Part shown: positions 1 through 7,556 of the stretch, piece after piece
Position numbering within the stretch: the stretch's first letter is position 1
How the letters are laid out: each line of letters begins with the position of its first letter
Assembly (NCBI GenBank): GCA_025463005.1
Contig: JAOAPR010000231.1
Location: 1 to 64,000, forward strand
Direction of reading: 5' to 3'
DNA length: 64,000 bases
Origin: Bryobacterales bacterium
GTDB taxonomy: Bacteria > Acidobacteriota > Terriglobia > Bryobacterales > Bryobacteraceae
Program-made: the position numbers and the translations under genes
Notes under the pieces: model-generated
What the model was told of the DNA's origin: nothing
The model's input: the letters and a program-made list of their open reading frames with translations, nothing else
Databases searched by the model: none

Positions 1-431
1 TGGTTGACGAAGCCACCGAAGAAATCCTCGACCAGCTCGGTTTGCAGATCGCCAACCAGCCGCGTCTTCACCAGATCTTTGTAGACTAGTGCAGGGCGCC
101 CACCCAGATCGACTGCAACCACCGCCAGCGTTTCATCCATCGGCAGCACAAAATATCCCGCACGATTGATTCCGCGCCGGTCATCCAGCGCTTTGGCGAA
201 TAATTGTCCCAGTACGATTCCCACGTCCTCTACTGTGTGATGCTGGTCCACGTCGAGATCGCCTTTGGCGGTCAGCTTCAAGTCGAAGCCGCCGTGCTTG
301 GTGAATAACTCCAGCATGTGGTCGAAGAAGCGGATTCCTGTGGCGATCTGGTAGGCGCCGCGCCCTTCGAGCGTGAGGCTGCCGCGGATCTGTGTTTCTT
401 TTGTGTCTCGCTGGATGGAAGCCCGCCTCAC
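1..431 (-). CDS. hisB: Imidazoleglycerol-phosphate dehydratase, 3' end outside window
   Basis: Dehydrates imidazole-glycerol phosphate to imidazole-acetol phosphate (histidine pathway, cytosolic Mn enzyme). The visible 143 codons carry the family signatures: a FFDHMLEL segment, the [11 protein letters not shown] metal-binding segment, and later the DLGGRPALV block followed by [13 protein letters not shown]. The start is GTG at 431. Its GTGA overlaps the TGA of the upstream HAD gene by four bases, which indicates translational coupling. The C-terminal part, including the second HHxxE-type motif, lies beyond position 1. No histidinol-phosphatase domain is fused at the N-terminus, so this is the monofunctional form. 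Confidence 0.95.
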   Translation of the reverse strand, partial: MRRASIQRDTKETQIRGSLTLEGRGAYQIATGIRFFDHMLELFTKHGGFDLKLTAKGDLDVDQHHTVEDVGIVLGQLFAKALDDRRGINRAGYFVLPMDETLAVVAVDLGGRPALVYKDLVKTRLVGDLQTELVEDFFGGFVN

Positions 432-1099
432 ACGATTCCCTCTATTTCATTCACGTTTTCGATGATTGCCACTGCCTTTTCTTCTTCAAAGAGGCGCAGA
501 ATCTCAGCTCGGCGCGAATGGCCGTGCGAAACGACTCCGATGAACGGTACACCGGCGGCGCGAGCAGCCCGGGCGTCGTCGACCGTATCGCCGACGTACC
601 AGATTTTTCGCTCGGGATTCATGCGCTGGATGGCGAGTAGGCCATCGGGAGCCGGTTTGGAGTTGGTGACGTGCTCTGCGCACAAGCGCGGATCGAATGA
701 GCAATCCGGCGCGAACCGCTTGAGCGTGATTTCGGCCTCGTATTGCAGGCGGCCGGTGAAGATCGCCAGGCCGAACCGTTGGCGCAGCCGCTCCAGCAAT
801 CCCTGCTTGGGGAACCACTGTTCGCGCTGGATAAGACCATCGCCGTTATTACCAATAAAGATCTGGTTGAAATAGTCGACGACGACGTCGTAGGGAACTT
901 CGACGCCCAGATCAGCGGCGATCTTCTGAGAAAGCGCCCAGTCGTTGTTCCAGCCGCCCTGATTCTTGTAGTCCTGGATCAGGTCCCGCTCGATGCGCCG
1001 GCCGGCGAAGTGTTCGACGGTCTGGACGATCGCTTCGCGATAGGATTCGGTCACCTCCGCGAGCACGCCATCCATGTCGAACACGATTAGCCCTTCCAC
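428..1099 (-). CDS. HAD-superfamily phosphatase, candidate histidinol-phosphate phosphatase
   Basis: A 223-residue HAD hydrolase. Motif I is FDMDGVLAE near the N-terminus, motif II is IFTGR, the motif III lysine is in NSKPAPDG, and motif IV is VGDTVDD, so all catalytic motifs are intact. I place the start at GTG 1099 ([11 protein letters not shown]), which has a GGAG ribosome-binding site about seven bases upstream and overlaps the end of hisC by 13 bases; longer versions would run further into hisC. The gene sits between hisC and hisB with overlaps on both sides. Histidinol-phosphate phosphatase is the step least conserved between organisms, and none is otherwise visible in the operon. I therefore infer that this protein does it. 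The function is from context, not from a diagnostic motif. Confidence 0.85.
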   Translation of the reverse strand: MEGLIVFDMDGVLAEVTESYREAIVQTVEHFAGRRIERDLIQDYKNQGGWNNDWALSQKIAADLGVEVPYDVVVDYFNQIFIGNNGDGLIQREQWFPKQGLLERLRQRFGLAIFTGRLQYEAEITLKRFAPDCSFDPRLCAEHVTNSKPAPDGLLAIQRMNPERKIWYVGDTVDDARAARAAGVPFIGVVSHGHSRRAEILRLFEEEKAVAIIENVNEIEGIV

Positions 1100-2145
1100 A
1101 AACTCTCCAGTTCGGCGAGGAAGCGCTCCACCTGGCCGCGCGTGCCGATGGTGACCCGTACACACCCGGGAATTTCATAACTCCGGTCGCGCACCAGAAC
1201 GCCGCGCTCGCGAAGTGCGTCGCGAATGGGAATCGCGCGGTCGCCTGCGTAGAACAGCACGAAGTTAGCCTGGCTCGGGAAGTAGCGGATACCCAGTCGC
1301 TCGAAGCCGACGTAGGCCAATTCGCGCGCGGCCAGCACCTCACCGACATATTGAGCGATATGCTCGCGATCCTGAACCCCTGCGCGGGCGGCAATCACTG
1401 CCAGCATATTCACGCTGTACGGCGATTGCGCCTTTCGTATCCATTGAGCGTTCTCGGCGCACGTGAACAGGCAGCCGCAGCGCATGGCGGCCATACCGTA
1501 GACCTTGGAAAACGTCCGGCTGACAAACAGGTTCTTGTATTTGCGGATCCAACGTAACGCCGTGACGCCGTAGAATTCGAAATATGCTTCGTCGATCAGT
1601 ACTGCTGCATCGGGCGCTGTCTCAAGAATTAGCTCGATTTGGTCCAGTCCGATCGCAGACCCGGTGGGGTTGTTGGGATTGGCGATCAGGATCGCGCGGG
1701 TTTCCGGCCGCATCGCCTCCAGAAAATCCGCCACCGGGAAACTAAGATCGCCGGCGTATTCGACTTCGCGGACGGAAGCTCCGGCCACTTCCGCATAGAA
1801 ACGGTACATCGCGTAGGAAGGCTTGAGGAGGAGCACGTCGTCGCCATCGTCGACAAAGGTGTTGATCAGAAGCTGGATCGCCTCGTCGGTACCGTTGGTG
1901 ATGGTGAACTCTTCGGGCGAGATACCGAAGAACGCGCCCAGGTCGCGGCGCGCATCCTGATACTCGGGATAGATGGTCAGGTGGTCGGCGGTCAGGTACT
2001 TCTGCACGCACTCGATCACTTTCGGAGAGCAGCCGACAGTGTTTTCGTTGAAGTCCAGGCGCAGTTTTCCGGCGCGTCCGCCCGAGGGCGGAGAATAAGG
2101 CGCCATGTCGCGTATCGCCTCGCGTGGTGTGAGGGCGTCAGACAC
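1087..2145 (-). CDS. hisC: Histidinol-phosphate aminotransferase
   Basis: PLP-dependent class I/II aminotransferase of 352 residues that converts imidazole-acetol phosphate plus glutamate to histidinol phosphate. Visible family features are LDFNENTVGCSP near the N-terminus, the ANPNNPTGS loop, DEAYFEFYG, and the PLP lysine in SRTFSKVYGMAAMRCG. The likely start is GTG 2145 (VSDALTPREAIR), just downstream of a GAGG sequence and overlapping the hisD stop by eight bases. An upstream ATG at 2196 would add 17 residues inside hisD and is less likely. It is overlapped at its 3' end by the HAD gene, consistent with one polycistronic mRNA. Confidence 0.95.
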   Translation of the reverse strand: MSDALTPREAIRDMAPYSPPSGGRAGKLRLDFNENTVGCSPKVIECVQKYLTADHLTIYPEYQDARRDLGAFFGISPEEFTITNGTDEAIQLLINTFVDDGDDVLLLKPSYAMYRFYAEVAGASVREVEYAGDLSFPVADFLEAMRPETRAILIANPNNPTGSAIGLDQIELILETAPDAAVLIDEAYFEFYGVTALRWIRKYKNLFVSRTFSKVYGMAAMRCGCLFTCAENAQWIRKAQSPYSVNMLAVIAARAGVQDREHIAQYVGEVLAARELAYVGFERLGIRYFPSQANFVLFYAGDRAIPIRDALRERGVLVRDRSYEIPGCVRVTIGTRGQVERFLAELESLWKG

Positions 2146-3361
2146 TCCGTACCTCGACTGATCGCGCATGTGCTTCCAGACCTTCGGCCCGAGCAAGCGT
2201 GGTCACTGCGGGCTCCAGCTTCTTTAGCGCGTCTGGACTCAACTCCTGCACGGAGATCACCTTGACGAAGTCCGCCGCGGACAATCCGCCGCGAAGGCGA
2301 GCCTGGCCCGACGTCGGCAGGACGTGATTGGGACCCGACGCGTAGTCTCCCGCAGCCTCGGGGCTGGACGGGCCTAGAAACACCGAGCCGGCGTTCTGGA
2401 TGGAACCCAGCAGTTCACGATCGTGCAACGCGAGATGCTCCGGCGCGAATGAATTCGAAAACTCGATCGCACGCTCTAGCGAATCGACGATGACGATCGC
2501 GCCGTTGTTGTCGATGGATGGGCGCGCTACGGCGGCGGTTGGCAGGGAAGCGAGCTGCCGCTCCAGAGCTTCGGCTACGGCCTCCGCAAACTCGCGCGAG
2601 GTTGTCAGCAGGATTGCCGACGCGTCGACATCGTGCTCGGCTTGGGCCAGCATGTCGGCGGCGATCCACTCTGGATTGCCTTGAGCGGCAATAATCACGA
2701 TCTCTGTCGGCCCGGCCACGAAGTCGATTCCGGTCTCCCCAGCGATCAGCTTTTTCGCCGCTGCGACATAGATGTTTCCCGGACCAACGATGCGATCGAC
2801 GCGGGGAACGGTGGCCGTTCCGTAAGCGAGTGCCGCGATGGCCTGCGCCCCGCCCATCTGAAAAAAATGCGTCACGCCGAGCCATTGGGCGATCCCCAGA
2901 ATCTCGGCGCTGGGGTGCGGGCAGGCGACGCACAGCGTTTTGACGCCTGCCACCTGCGCCGGGATGATGTTCATCAGCAGCGTGGAGGGCAGCGGATACC
3001 GGCCGGCGGGCGTGTAGGCGCCCATGGAATCGAGCGGCCGCACGATCTGGCCCAGCTTGCGGCCGTCCGGATATTCCACCATCTTCTCGATCGGGAGTTG
3101 CAGGCGCGCGTACTCGCGAATGTTGGCGTCCGCGATTCGCACGGCCCGCCCGAATTCCGGCTGGAGCGTTCCATGCACCGGGATGCGGACGCTCGGGCCT
3201 TCAAAACCGTCGAATTTGCGAGCGTATTCGAGCAGTGCGGCGTCGCCGTGGCGGCGAACATCTTCGAGGATCGGCGCGACAATGCGCTCGGCATCTTCCA
3301 GCCGTTGCGTTTTCCGCGCGATTAATGACTGCGCGGTCCGGTAATCGATGATCCGAATCAT
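2138..3361 (-). CDS. hisD: Histidinol dehydrogenase
   Basis: Zinc enzyme that oxidises L-histidinol to L-histidine in two NAD-dependent steps, the last of the pathway. At 407 residues it is slightly shorter than the usual 420-440. Recognisable blocks include YTPAGRYPLPSTLLMN, VGPGNIYVAAAKK, GPTEIVIIA, AQAEHDVDASAIL, SFAPEHLALHD and SGPNHVLPTSG, which contain the conserved Gln, Glu, His and Asp ligands and catalytic residues. It starts at ATG 3361, 15 bases after the hisG stop, and ends overlapping the hisC start. Confidence 0.97.
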   Translation of the reverse strand: MIRIIDYRTAQSLIARKTQRLEDAERIVAPILEDVRRHGDAALLEYARKFDGFEGPSVRIPVHGTLQPEFGRAVRIADANIREYARLQLPIEKMVEYPDGRKLGQIVRPLDSMGAYTPAGRYPLPSTLLMNIIPAQVAGVKTLCVACPHPSAEILGIAQWLGVTHFFQMGGAQAIAALAYGTATVPRVDRIVGPGNIYVAAAKKLIAGETGIDFVAGPTEIVIIAAQGNPEWIAADMLAQAEHDVDASAILLTTSREFAEAVAEALERQLASLPTAAVARPSIDNNGAIVIVDSLERAIEFSNSFAPEHLALHDRELLGSIQNAGSVFLGPSSPEAAGDYASGPNHVLPTSGQARLRGGLSAADFVKVISVQELSPDALKKLEPAVTTLARAEGLEAHARSVEVRSV

Positions 3362-3376
3362 ATGTGATGGTGCCAG

Positions 3377-4246
3377 CTACATTACGATTTTGTTCAACGG
3401 ATACTCGACGATGCCTTGTGCGCCGGCTTCCTTCAAGCGCGGAATGATCGAGCGCACGGTGGTTTCGTCCAGAATCGTGTTGAGCGCCAGCCAGTCGCCT
3501 TCGCTCAAGGGCGATATAGTCGGTTTTTTCAATGCCGGCAGGACACCCAGGACGGCCTCCAGGTTCTTCTTCTCCACATTCAGCATCAGCCCGACTTTTC
3601 CCAGCGCGTTGATGGCGCCTTCGAGCAGCATGCGGATGTCTTCCAGCTTGCGCCGCTTCCACGAATCCTTCCAGGAATCCAGATTGGCGATGAGCTGCGT
3701 ATTCGATTCGAGCACCGTCTCGACGATGCGCAGGTTGTTGGCGCGCAGGGAAGAGCCGGTTTCGGTGACTTCGACGATCGCATCGGCAAGCACCGGAGGC
3801 TTTACCTCGGTCGCGCCCCAACTGAACTCGACCTTGGCGCTGACGCCGTGGGATTTCAGATACCTCTCGGTGGCCGCCACCAGCTCAGTCGCGATGATTT
3901 TGCCCTGCAGATCCTTGACGGACTGCACTGGCGACGACTCGGGCACCGCCAGCACCCAGCGCACTTTGCCGAAGCTCTGCTTGGCGTAAATTAGATCGGC
4001 GACGGTGTGAACGTTTGCGTCATTTTCCTGGACCCAATCGCGGCCGGTGAGACCGGCGTCTAGCACCCCATCTTCGACGTAACGGGCCATTTCCTGAGCG
4101 CGAATCAGCATGCACTCGACCTCGGGATCGTCAATAGCCGGGAAATAAGAGCGGCTGCTGACGGTGATCTGAAATCCGGCGCGGCGGAACAGATCGACCG
4201 TCGCGTTTTCGAGACTGCCTTTGGGAATGCCGAGTTTCAGTTTCAT
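3377..4246 (-). CDS. hisG: ATP phosphoribosyltransferase, long form
   Basis: First enzyme of histidine synthesis (ATP + PRPP to phosphoribosyl-ATP). It begins [14 protein letters not shown] at ATG 4246; the frame remains open upstream into the repeat but has no homology there. The 289-residue length and the C-terminal block ending in [31 protein letters not shown] show that it is the long form, with the C-terminal ACT-like regulatory domain. It should be feedback-inhibited by histidine and needs no His[20 protein letters not shown] and the acidic [13 protein letters not shown] stretch (PRPP binding) are present. It is separated from hisI by a 117-base spacer filled with palindromic repeats. 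Confidence 0.96.
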   Translation of the reverse strand: MKLKLGIPKGSLENATVDLFRRAGFQITVSSRSYFPAIDDPEVECMLIRAQEMARYVEDGVLDAGLTGRDWVQENDANVHTVADLIYAKQSFGKVRWVLAVPESSPVQSVKDLQGKIIATELVAATERYLKSHGVSAKVEFSWGATEVKPPVLADAIVEVTETGSSLRANNLRIVETVLESNTQLIANLDSWKDSWKRRKLEDIRMLLEGAINALGKVGLMLNVEKKNLEAVLGVLPALKKPTISPLSEGDWLALNTILDETTVRSIIPRLKEAGAQGIVEYPLNKIVM

Positions 4247-4261
4247 GAGATGCTCCCGCTG

Positions 4262-4362
4262 GTGGCGCACGCACTCTTGCGTGCCGCCTCGACACTCGTG
4301 TCGAGGCAAGGGTCATGCGTCGAGAAAAGTCGCGACGCGGCACGCAGGAGTGCGTGCGCCAC
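4262..4362. repeat. Palindromic intergenic repeat B, two facing copies
   Basis: Two copies of one repeat unit facing each other fill the hisI-hisG spacer. 4262-4305 is the reverse-complement copy (GTGGCGCACGCACT, then CTTGCGTGCCG, then CCTCGACACTCGTGTCGAGG). 4316-4362 is the forward copy (GTCGAGAAAAGTCGCGAC, then GCACGCAGGAGTGCGTGC, then GCCAC). Each unit contains two small hairpins, and the pair can fold into one long hairpin. Single copies occur at 35117-35162 and 54970-55015. In this position the RNA structure could affect the hisI/hisG expression ratio or mRNA stability; that is inference. Confidence 0.9.
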
Positions 4363-4363
4363 G

Positions 4364-4738
4364 TTAGTTGCCATAGACCGCCTCCGGATCGTAAGCTCGC
4401 GCCTCGGTTATTTTCCATTCGTTCCCATCGAGCTTGCGGACGAAGCAGCTCTCATAGCCTTCATGACAGACGCCCGGGCCGAGCGCCTCACATTTGAGGA
4501 GCAGTGCGTCCTGATCGCAGTCGGTCGAGATTTCCTTGACCACCAGCTTGTGGCCGGAGGTCTCGCCCTTGAGCCAGAGCTTGTTGCGCGAGCGGCTATA
4601 GAACACCGCGTTGCCGGTTTCGACGGTCTTGCGGAAGGCTTCCTCGTTCATGAAACCAACCATCAGGACGCGTCCGCTTTTCCAATCCTGAATTACCGCG
4701 GCCACCAGGCCGTCCAGTTTGCTGAAATCCAGATCCAT
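4364..4738 (-). CDS. hisI: Phosphoribosyl-AMP cyclohydrolase
   Basis: Opens the adenine ring of phosphoribosyl-AMP (third step of histidine synthesis). It is a stand-alone enzyme of 124 residues without the HisE pyrophosphohydrolase domain. Characteristic sequence: QDWKSGRVLMVGFMNEEAF, FYSRSRNKLWLKGETSGH, and the metal-binding DCDQD plus the C-x6-C zinc motif in CHEGYESCF. The start chosen is ATG 4738 (MDLDFSKLDGLV), matching the usual N-terminus. ATG 4753 is possible, whereas ATG 4786 lies inside the attenuator terminator. It is the first structural gene of the operon, right behind the attenuator. Confidence 0.95.
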   Translation of the reverse strand: MDLDFSKLDGLVAAVIQDWKSGRVLMVGFMNEEAFRKTVETGNAVFYSRSRNKLWLKGETSGHKLVVKEISTDCDQDALLLKCEALGPGVCHEGYESCFVRKLDGNEWKITEARAYDPEAVYGN

Positions 4739-4756
4739 AAGATTTGCACCCATAAC

Positions 4757-4783
4757 AAAAAAGCCCACCGTTTCCGGCGGGCT
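4757..4783 (-). terminator. his attenuator terminator hairpin
   Basis: On the minus strand AGCCCGCCG, a GAAA tetraloop, and CGGTGGGCT form a nine-pair stem (one G-T pair). It runs directly into six T residues (4762-4757, the first being the last stem base). It lies between the leader peptide stop (4813) and the hisI start (4738), so it would stop transcription before the structural genes. The 5' arm is also the target of the antiterminator segment in the leader peptide. Confidence 0.92.
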
Positions 4784-4827
4784 CATTTAATCTCACTTCC
4801 AGTTAACTTGGTTTATGCGTGAGCCCG
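4778..4827 (-). promoter_or_regulatory. his antiterminator pairing
   Basis: CGGGCTCA at 4827-4820, inside the last codons of the leader peptide (Arg-Ala-His), is perfectly complementary over eight bases to TGAGCCCG at 4785-4778. The latter includes most of the 5' arm of the terminator. Pairing of the two is mutually exclusive with the terminator. A ribosome stalled on the His codons (down to 4840) would leave 4827-4820 free. A ribosome that reaches the stop at 4815-4813 would cover it. An additional six-base pairing, GCACCA (4858-4853) with TGGTGC (4837-4832), could form an upstream hairpin. Confidence 0.85.
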
Positions 4828-4881
4828 TATCGCACCAAAGTGGTGGTGGTGATGGTGCCGATGATGTCGGGCGACGAACAT
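4813..4881 (-). CDS. hisL: Histidine-rich his operon leader peptide
   Basis: A 22-codon reading frame beginning at ATG 4881 and ending at TAA 4815-4813. It begins MFVAR and has His at codons 6, 7, 9-14 and 21, nine in all, including six in a row. Its function is to be translated, not to act: ribosome stalling at His codons under histidine shortage should switch the downstream RNA from terminator to antiterminator. No clear Shine-Dalgarno sequence precedes it; a good extended -10 box ends ten bases upstream, so the transcript may be leaderless. The design parallels the enterobacterial hisL attenuator, but the sequence is unrelated outside the His run. Confidence 0.9.
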   Translation of the reverse strand: MFVARHHRHHHHHHFGAIRAHA

Positions 4882-4890
4882 AGAAACCGA

Positions 4891-4899
4891 AGTATACCA
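4891..4899 (-). promoter_or_regulatory. Extended -10 promoter of the his operon
   Basis: TGG TATACT reads on the minus strand from 4899 to 4891, matching an extended -10 (TGnTATAAT-type) element. I see no good -35 at the normal spacing (it would lie in the 3' end of the preceding gene), as is common with extended -10 promoters. Expected initiation is near 4884, three bases or so before the leader ATG. The position just upstream of the leader peptide supports an independent his promoter despite the same-strand gene ahead. Confidence 0.6.
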
Positions 4900-4904
4900 G
4901 ATTT

Positions 4905-6086
4905 TCAAGCGGAGAGCGCCTGGTCCAGATCGGCGACGATATCTTCCGGCGCCTCAATGCCGATCGACACCCGCACCAGGTTGTCGCGGATCCCCAGCCG
5001 CTCGCGATGCTTGGGCGAAAGGTCGCGATGGGAAGCCATGGCCGGATATAGGATCATCGTGTGCACGTCGCCGAGCGAAGTAGCGCGCACAACCATTTGC
5101 AACTTCTCCATGAAGCGGAAGACTTCGGGGCGTCCCGCCTCGCGTAATTCGAACGCCACCAGCCCACCAAACCGATTCGGCGGGAACAGGCGAGCTATAG
5201 ATTCGGCATCAGGATGCCTGGGATCGCCTGGGAAAAATGTTCGTTCCACGCGCGGATGTGTGGCCAGCCAGGACGCGACGTTGCAGGCGTTGGCACACTG
5301 CCGCTCCACGCGCAGCGCCAGCGTCTTGATCCCGCGCAAGGTCAGATAACTCTCGAACGGGCCCATTACAGGGCCGATCGTGCGCGACAGCGTGCGAAGC
5401 GCGTCATAGTTCGCCTGATCCGCCACAATTACGCCGCCGAGCACGTCTCCGTGGCCTGCCAGATATTTGGTGGCGCTGTGACATACCATATTCGCGCCGA
5501 GCTCAAGAGGCCTGACCAGCAGCGGTGTGGCGAAGGTATTGTCCACGATGAGCGGCACGCCCGCGGCACGGCACATCGCGGCGATCTTATCCATCGCCCC
5601 CACCCGCAGCAGTGGATTCGATATGGTTTCCATGATCATCGCGCCGACTTTGGATTCGGTCAGCGCCGCCTCGACCGCCTTCAGATCGCAGACGTCGACG
5701 TGCGTGGTCTCGACCCCCATGGGTCCTAGAACGTTCATCAGCAGCCCGGTAGTGGCTCCGTACATCATGTTCGCCGCGACCACGTGCTTGGGCCGGTCCA
5801 TCAAAGCCGCCAGCAGGGCCGTGTGTATCGCGATCATGCCCGAAGCGCAGGCGATCGCGCCGGCGCCGCTTTCGAGCTCCCGGACTAATTCCTCAAGCGC
5901 CGAGCGGGTGGGATTGTCGTAACGAGCGTATGACGGGCCGGATTCCTCCAGCCCAAACACGCGGTCGAGCTGGTCCATCGATTCATAGGCGTAGCTCGCG
6001 GCAGTGTAAATCGGCGTCGTGACCGGAATAAAGCTGCCGGATTTACGACGATCGCCCCAATGAACGGCCTTGGTTTCGATTTTCAT
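4905..6086 (-). CDS. Cys/Met metabolism PLP-dependent enzyme (cystathionine gamma-synthase/lyase type)
   Basis: Fold type I PLP enzyme of 393 residues. The PLP lysine is Lys207 in CHSATKYLAGHGDVLGG. YARYDNPTR (about 53-61) and the VDNTFATPLL aspartate block are typical of the trans-sulfuration family. C-terminal features are ATSLGDVHTMILYPA and VRVSIGIEAPEDIV. Members include cystathionine gamma-synthase, cystathionine gamma-lyase, methionine gamma-lyase and O-acylhomoserine sulfhydrylase; sequence reading alone does not separate them. Its ATGA start overlaps the cysS stop, so the two are translationally coupled. Pairing with cysteinyl-tRNA synthetase suggests a role in cysteine or homocysteine supply. 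Confidence 0.88.
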   Translation of the reverse strand: MKIETKAVHWGDRRKSGSFIPVTTPIYTAASYAYESMDQLDRVFGLEESGPSYARYDNPTRSALEELVRELESGAGAIACASGMIAIHTALLAALMDRPKHVVAANMMYGATTGLLMNVLGPMGVETTHVDVCDLKAVEAALTESKVGAMIMETISNPLLRVGAMDKIAAMCRAAGVPLIVDNTFATPLLVRPLELGANMVCHSATKYLAGHGDVLGGVIVADQANYDALRTLSRTIGPVMGPFESYLTLRGIKTLALRVERQCANACNVASWLATHPRVERTFFPGDPRHPDAESIARLFPPNRFGGLVAFELREAGRPEVFRFMEKLQMVVRATSLGDVHTMILYPAMASHRDLSPKHRERLGIRDNLVRVSIGIEAPEDIVADLDQALSA

Positions 6087-7483
6087 GACCGTTTCCAGCG
6101 TACTCCTTCCTTGGTGTCCTCCAGGATGACTCCCTGGGCGGCAAGTTGCGCCCGAATCTCATCGGAACGCGTGAAATCGCGCGATTTTTTGGCGGCGGCG
6201 CGTTCGGCGATGAGCGCGTCCACTTCGGCATCCGAGAGCCCGCCGGTGCGAGTGGAAGGCTTCAGAACATCGAAGACGGAATCGAACCGCGTCAGGAATT
6301 CTAGAGCCTCGGCAACGTTGCCCGCGGGAAACTCGCCCGCGTCCATGGCGGTGTTGGTGTCGCGGACGTATTCGAATACTGCTGCCAGCGCTTCGGCAGT
6401 GTTCAGATCCTCATCAAGGGCTGCATCGAATGCCGCCGACGCCGTGCGCGTGCGCTCGGCCAATGTTGAGTTCGTCCCCGCGGGAAATTTATCCGTCTCC
6501 AGGCGCAGCTTGTAGTTTCGCAGCCGGTCGATCGATGCCGCGGCGGCCTTCAATCCCTCAAAGGTGAAGTTGAGCTTTTTGCGATACGGCACGGAAGCCA
6601 GGAGGTAGCGGATCGCCTCGGGGGTGTAATCCATTCCCAGCAGATCGCGCAAAGTGAAGAAGTTGCCGGCCGACTTCGACATTTTCTGCGCGTCGATGCT
6701 CAGGTGCTCGGAGTGCAGCCAGTAGCGGACGAACGGCTTGCCGGTGATCGCTTCGGACTGCGCGATCTCGTTTTCGTGATGCGGGAACGTCAGGTCGACG
6801 CCGCCGGTGTGGATGTCGAGCGTCTCGCCCAGATACTTCATCGCCATCGCGGAGCACTCGATGTGCCAGCCGGGGCGGCCTTTGCCCAGGGCCGAGTCCC
6901 AGCCCGGCTCGCCGTTTTTCTGTGCCTTCCACAAGACGAAGTCGCGGGCGTCGGCCTTATCGTATTCGTCCACGTCGACCCGCGCGCCGGCGCGAATGCC
7001 GCTGAAGTCGTTGTGGGAAAGTTTTCCGTAGGAAGGAAAGTTGGCGATGCTGTAGTACACCGAGCCGTCGCTTACATAAGTGAAGCCGCGCTCTTCGAGC
7101 TTCTTGACAGCGTCCACCATCTCCGGGATATGCTCTGTGGCTTTGACGATGCGCTCCGGCCGCTCCAGGCGCAGTGTGGCAATGTCGTCAAGAAACGCCT
7201 GGGTGTAGGTGGCCGTGTACTCCTGAATCGACTTGTTCTCCGCCTTGGCGTTCCGGATGATCTTGTCCTCCACGTCGGTGATGTTCATGACGTGGTCTAG
7301 CTGGTATCCGCGCGCACGCAGCCAGCGGCGCAGGATGTCCTGGAAGGTGAAGGTCCTGAGGTTGCCGATATGGACGTAGTTGTAGACGGTCGGCCCGCAG
7401 GTGTACATCCGCACGACATTGTCGTGGAGTGGAGTGAACTCCTCCACCTGCTGGGTCAAGGTGTTATAGAACCGCAAGGACAT
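6083..7483 (-). CDS. cysS: Cysteinyl-tRNA synthetase
   Basis: Class I aminoacyl-tRNA synthetase of 466 residues charging tRNA-Cys. It shows the zinc-binding MYTCGPTVYNYVHIGNLRT N-terminus with the HIGN signature at about 38-41. Further on are WHIECSAMAMKYLG and HHENEIAQSEA with the remaining zinc ligands, and the KMSKSAGN catalytic loop. The C-terminal DALR/anticodon region ends WKRS. It starts at ATG 7483, divergent from tgt, with 73 bases between them for two promoters. The end overlaps the downstream PLP enzyme by four bases. Confidence 0.97.
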   Translation of the reverse strand: MSLRFYNTLTQQVEEFTPLHDNVVRMYTCGPTVYNYVHIGNLRTFTFQDILRRWLRARGYQLDHVMNITDVEDKIIRNAKAENKSIQEYTATYTQAFLDDIATLRLERPERIVKATEHIPEMVDAVKKLEERGFTYVSDGSVYYSIANFPSYGKLSHNDFSGIRAGARVDVDEYDKADARDFVLWKAQKNGEPGWDSALGKGRPGWHIECSAMAMKYLGETLDIHTGGVDLTFPHHENEIAQSEAITGKPFVRYWLHSEHLSIDAQKMSKSAGNFFTLRDLLGMDYTPEAIRYLLASVPYRKKLNFTFEGLKAAAASIDRLRNYKLRLETDKFPAGTNSTLAERTRTASAAFDAALDEDLNTAEALAAVFEYVRDTNTAMDAGEFPAGNVAEALEFLTRFDSVFDVLKPSTRTGGLSDAEVDALIAERAAAKKSRDFTRSDEIRAQLAAQGVILEDTKEGVRWKRS

Positions 7484-7556
7484 GCGAAGTGTCTTTCTAT
7501 CCTACCAAGGCGTGCCGCGGATTCGCGTTCATTTGCGGCCCATACAATAGGAGTCT

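Noticed and set aside
4786-4786. ATG 4786 as start of hisI
   Set aside because: It lies inside the attenuator terminator/antiterminator; the homologous N-terminus begins at 4738.
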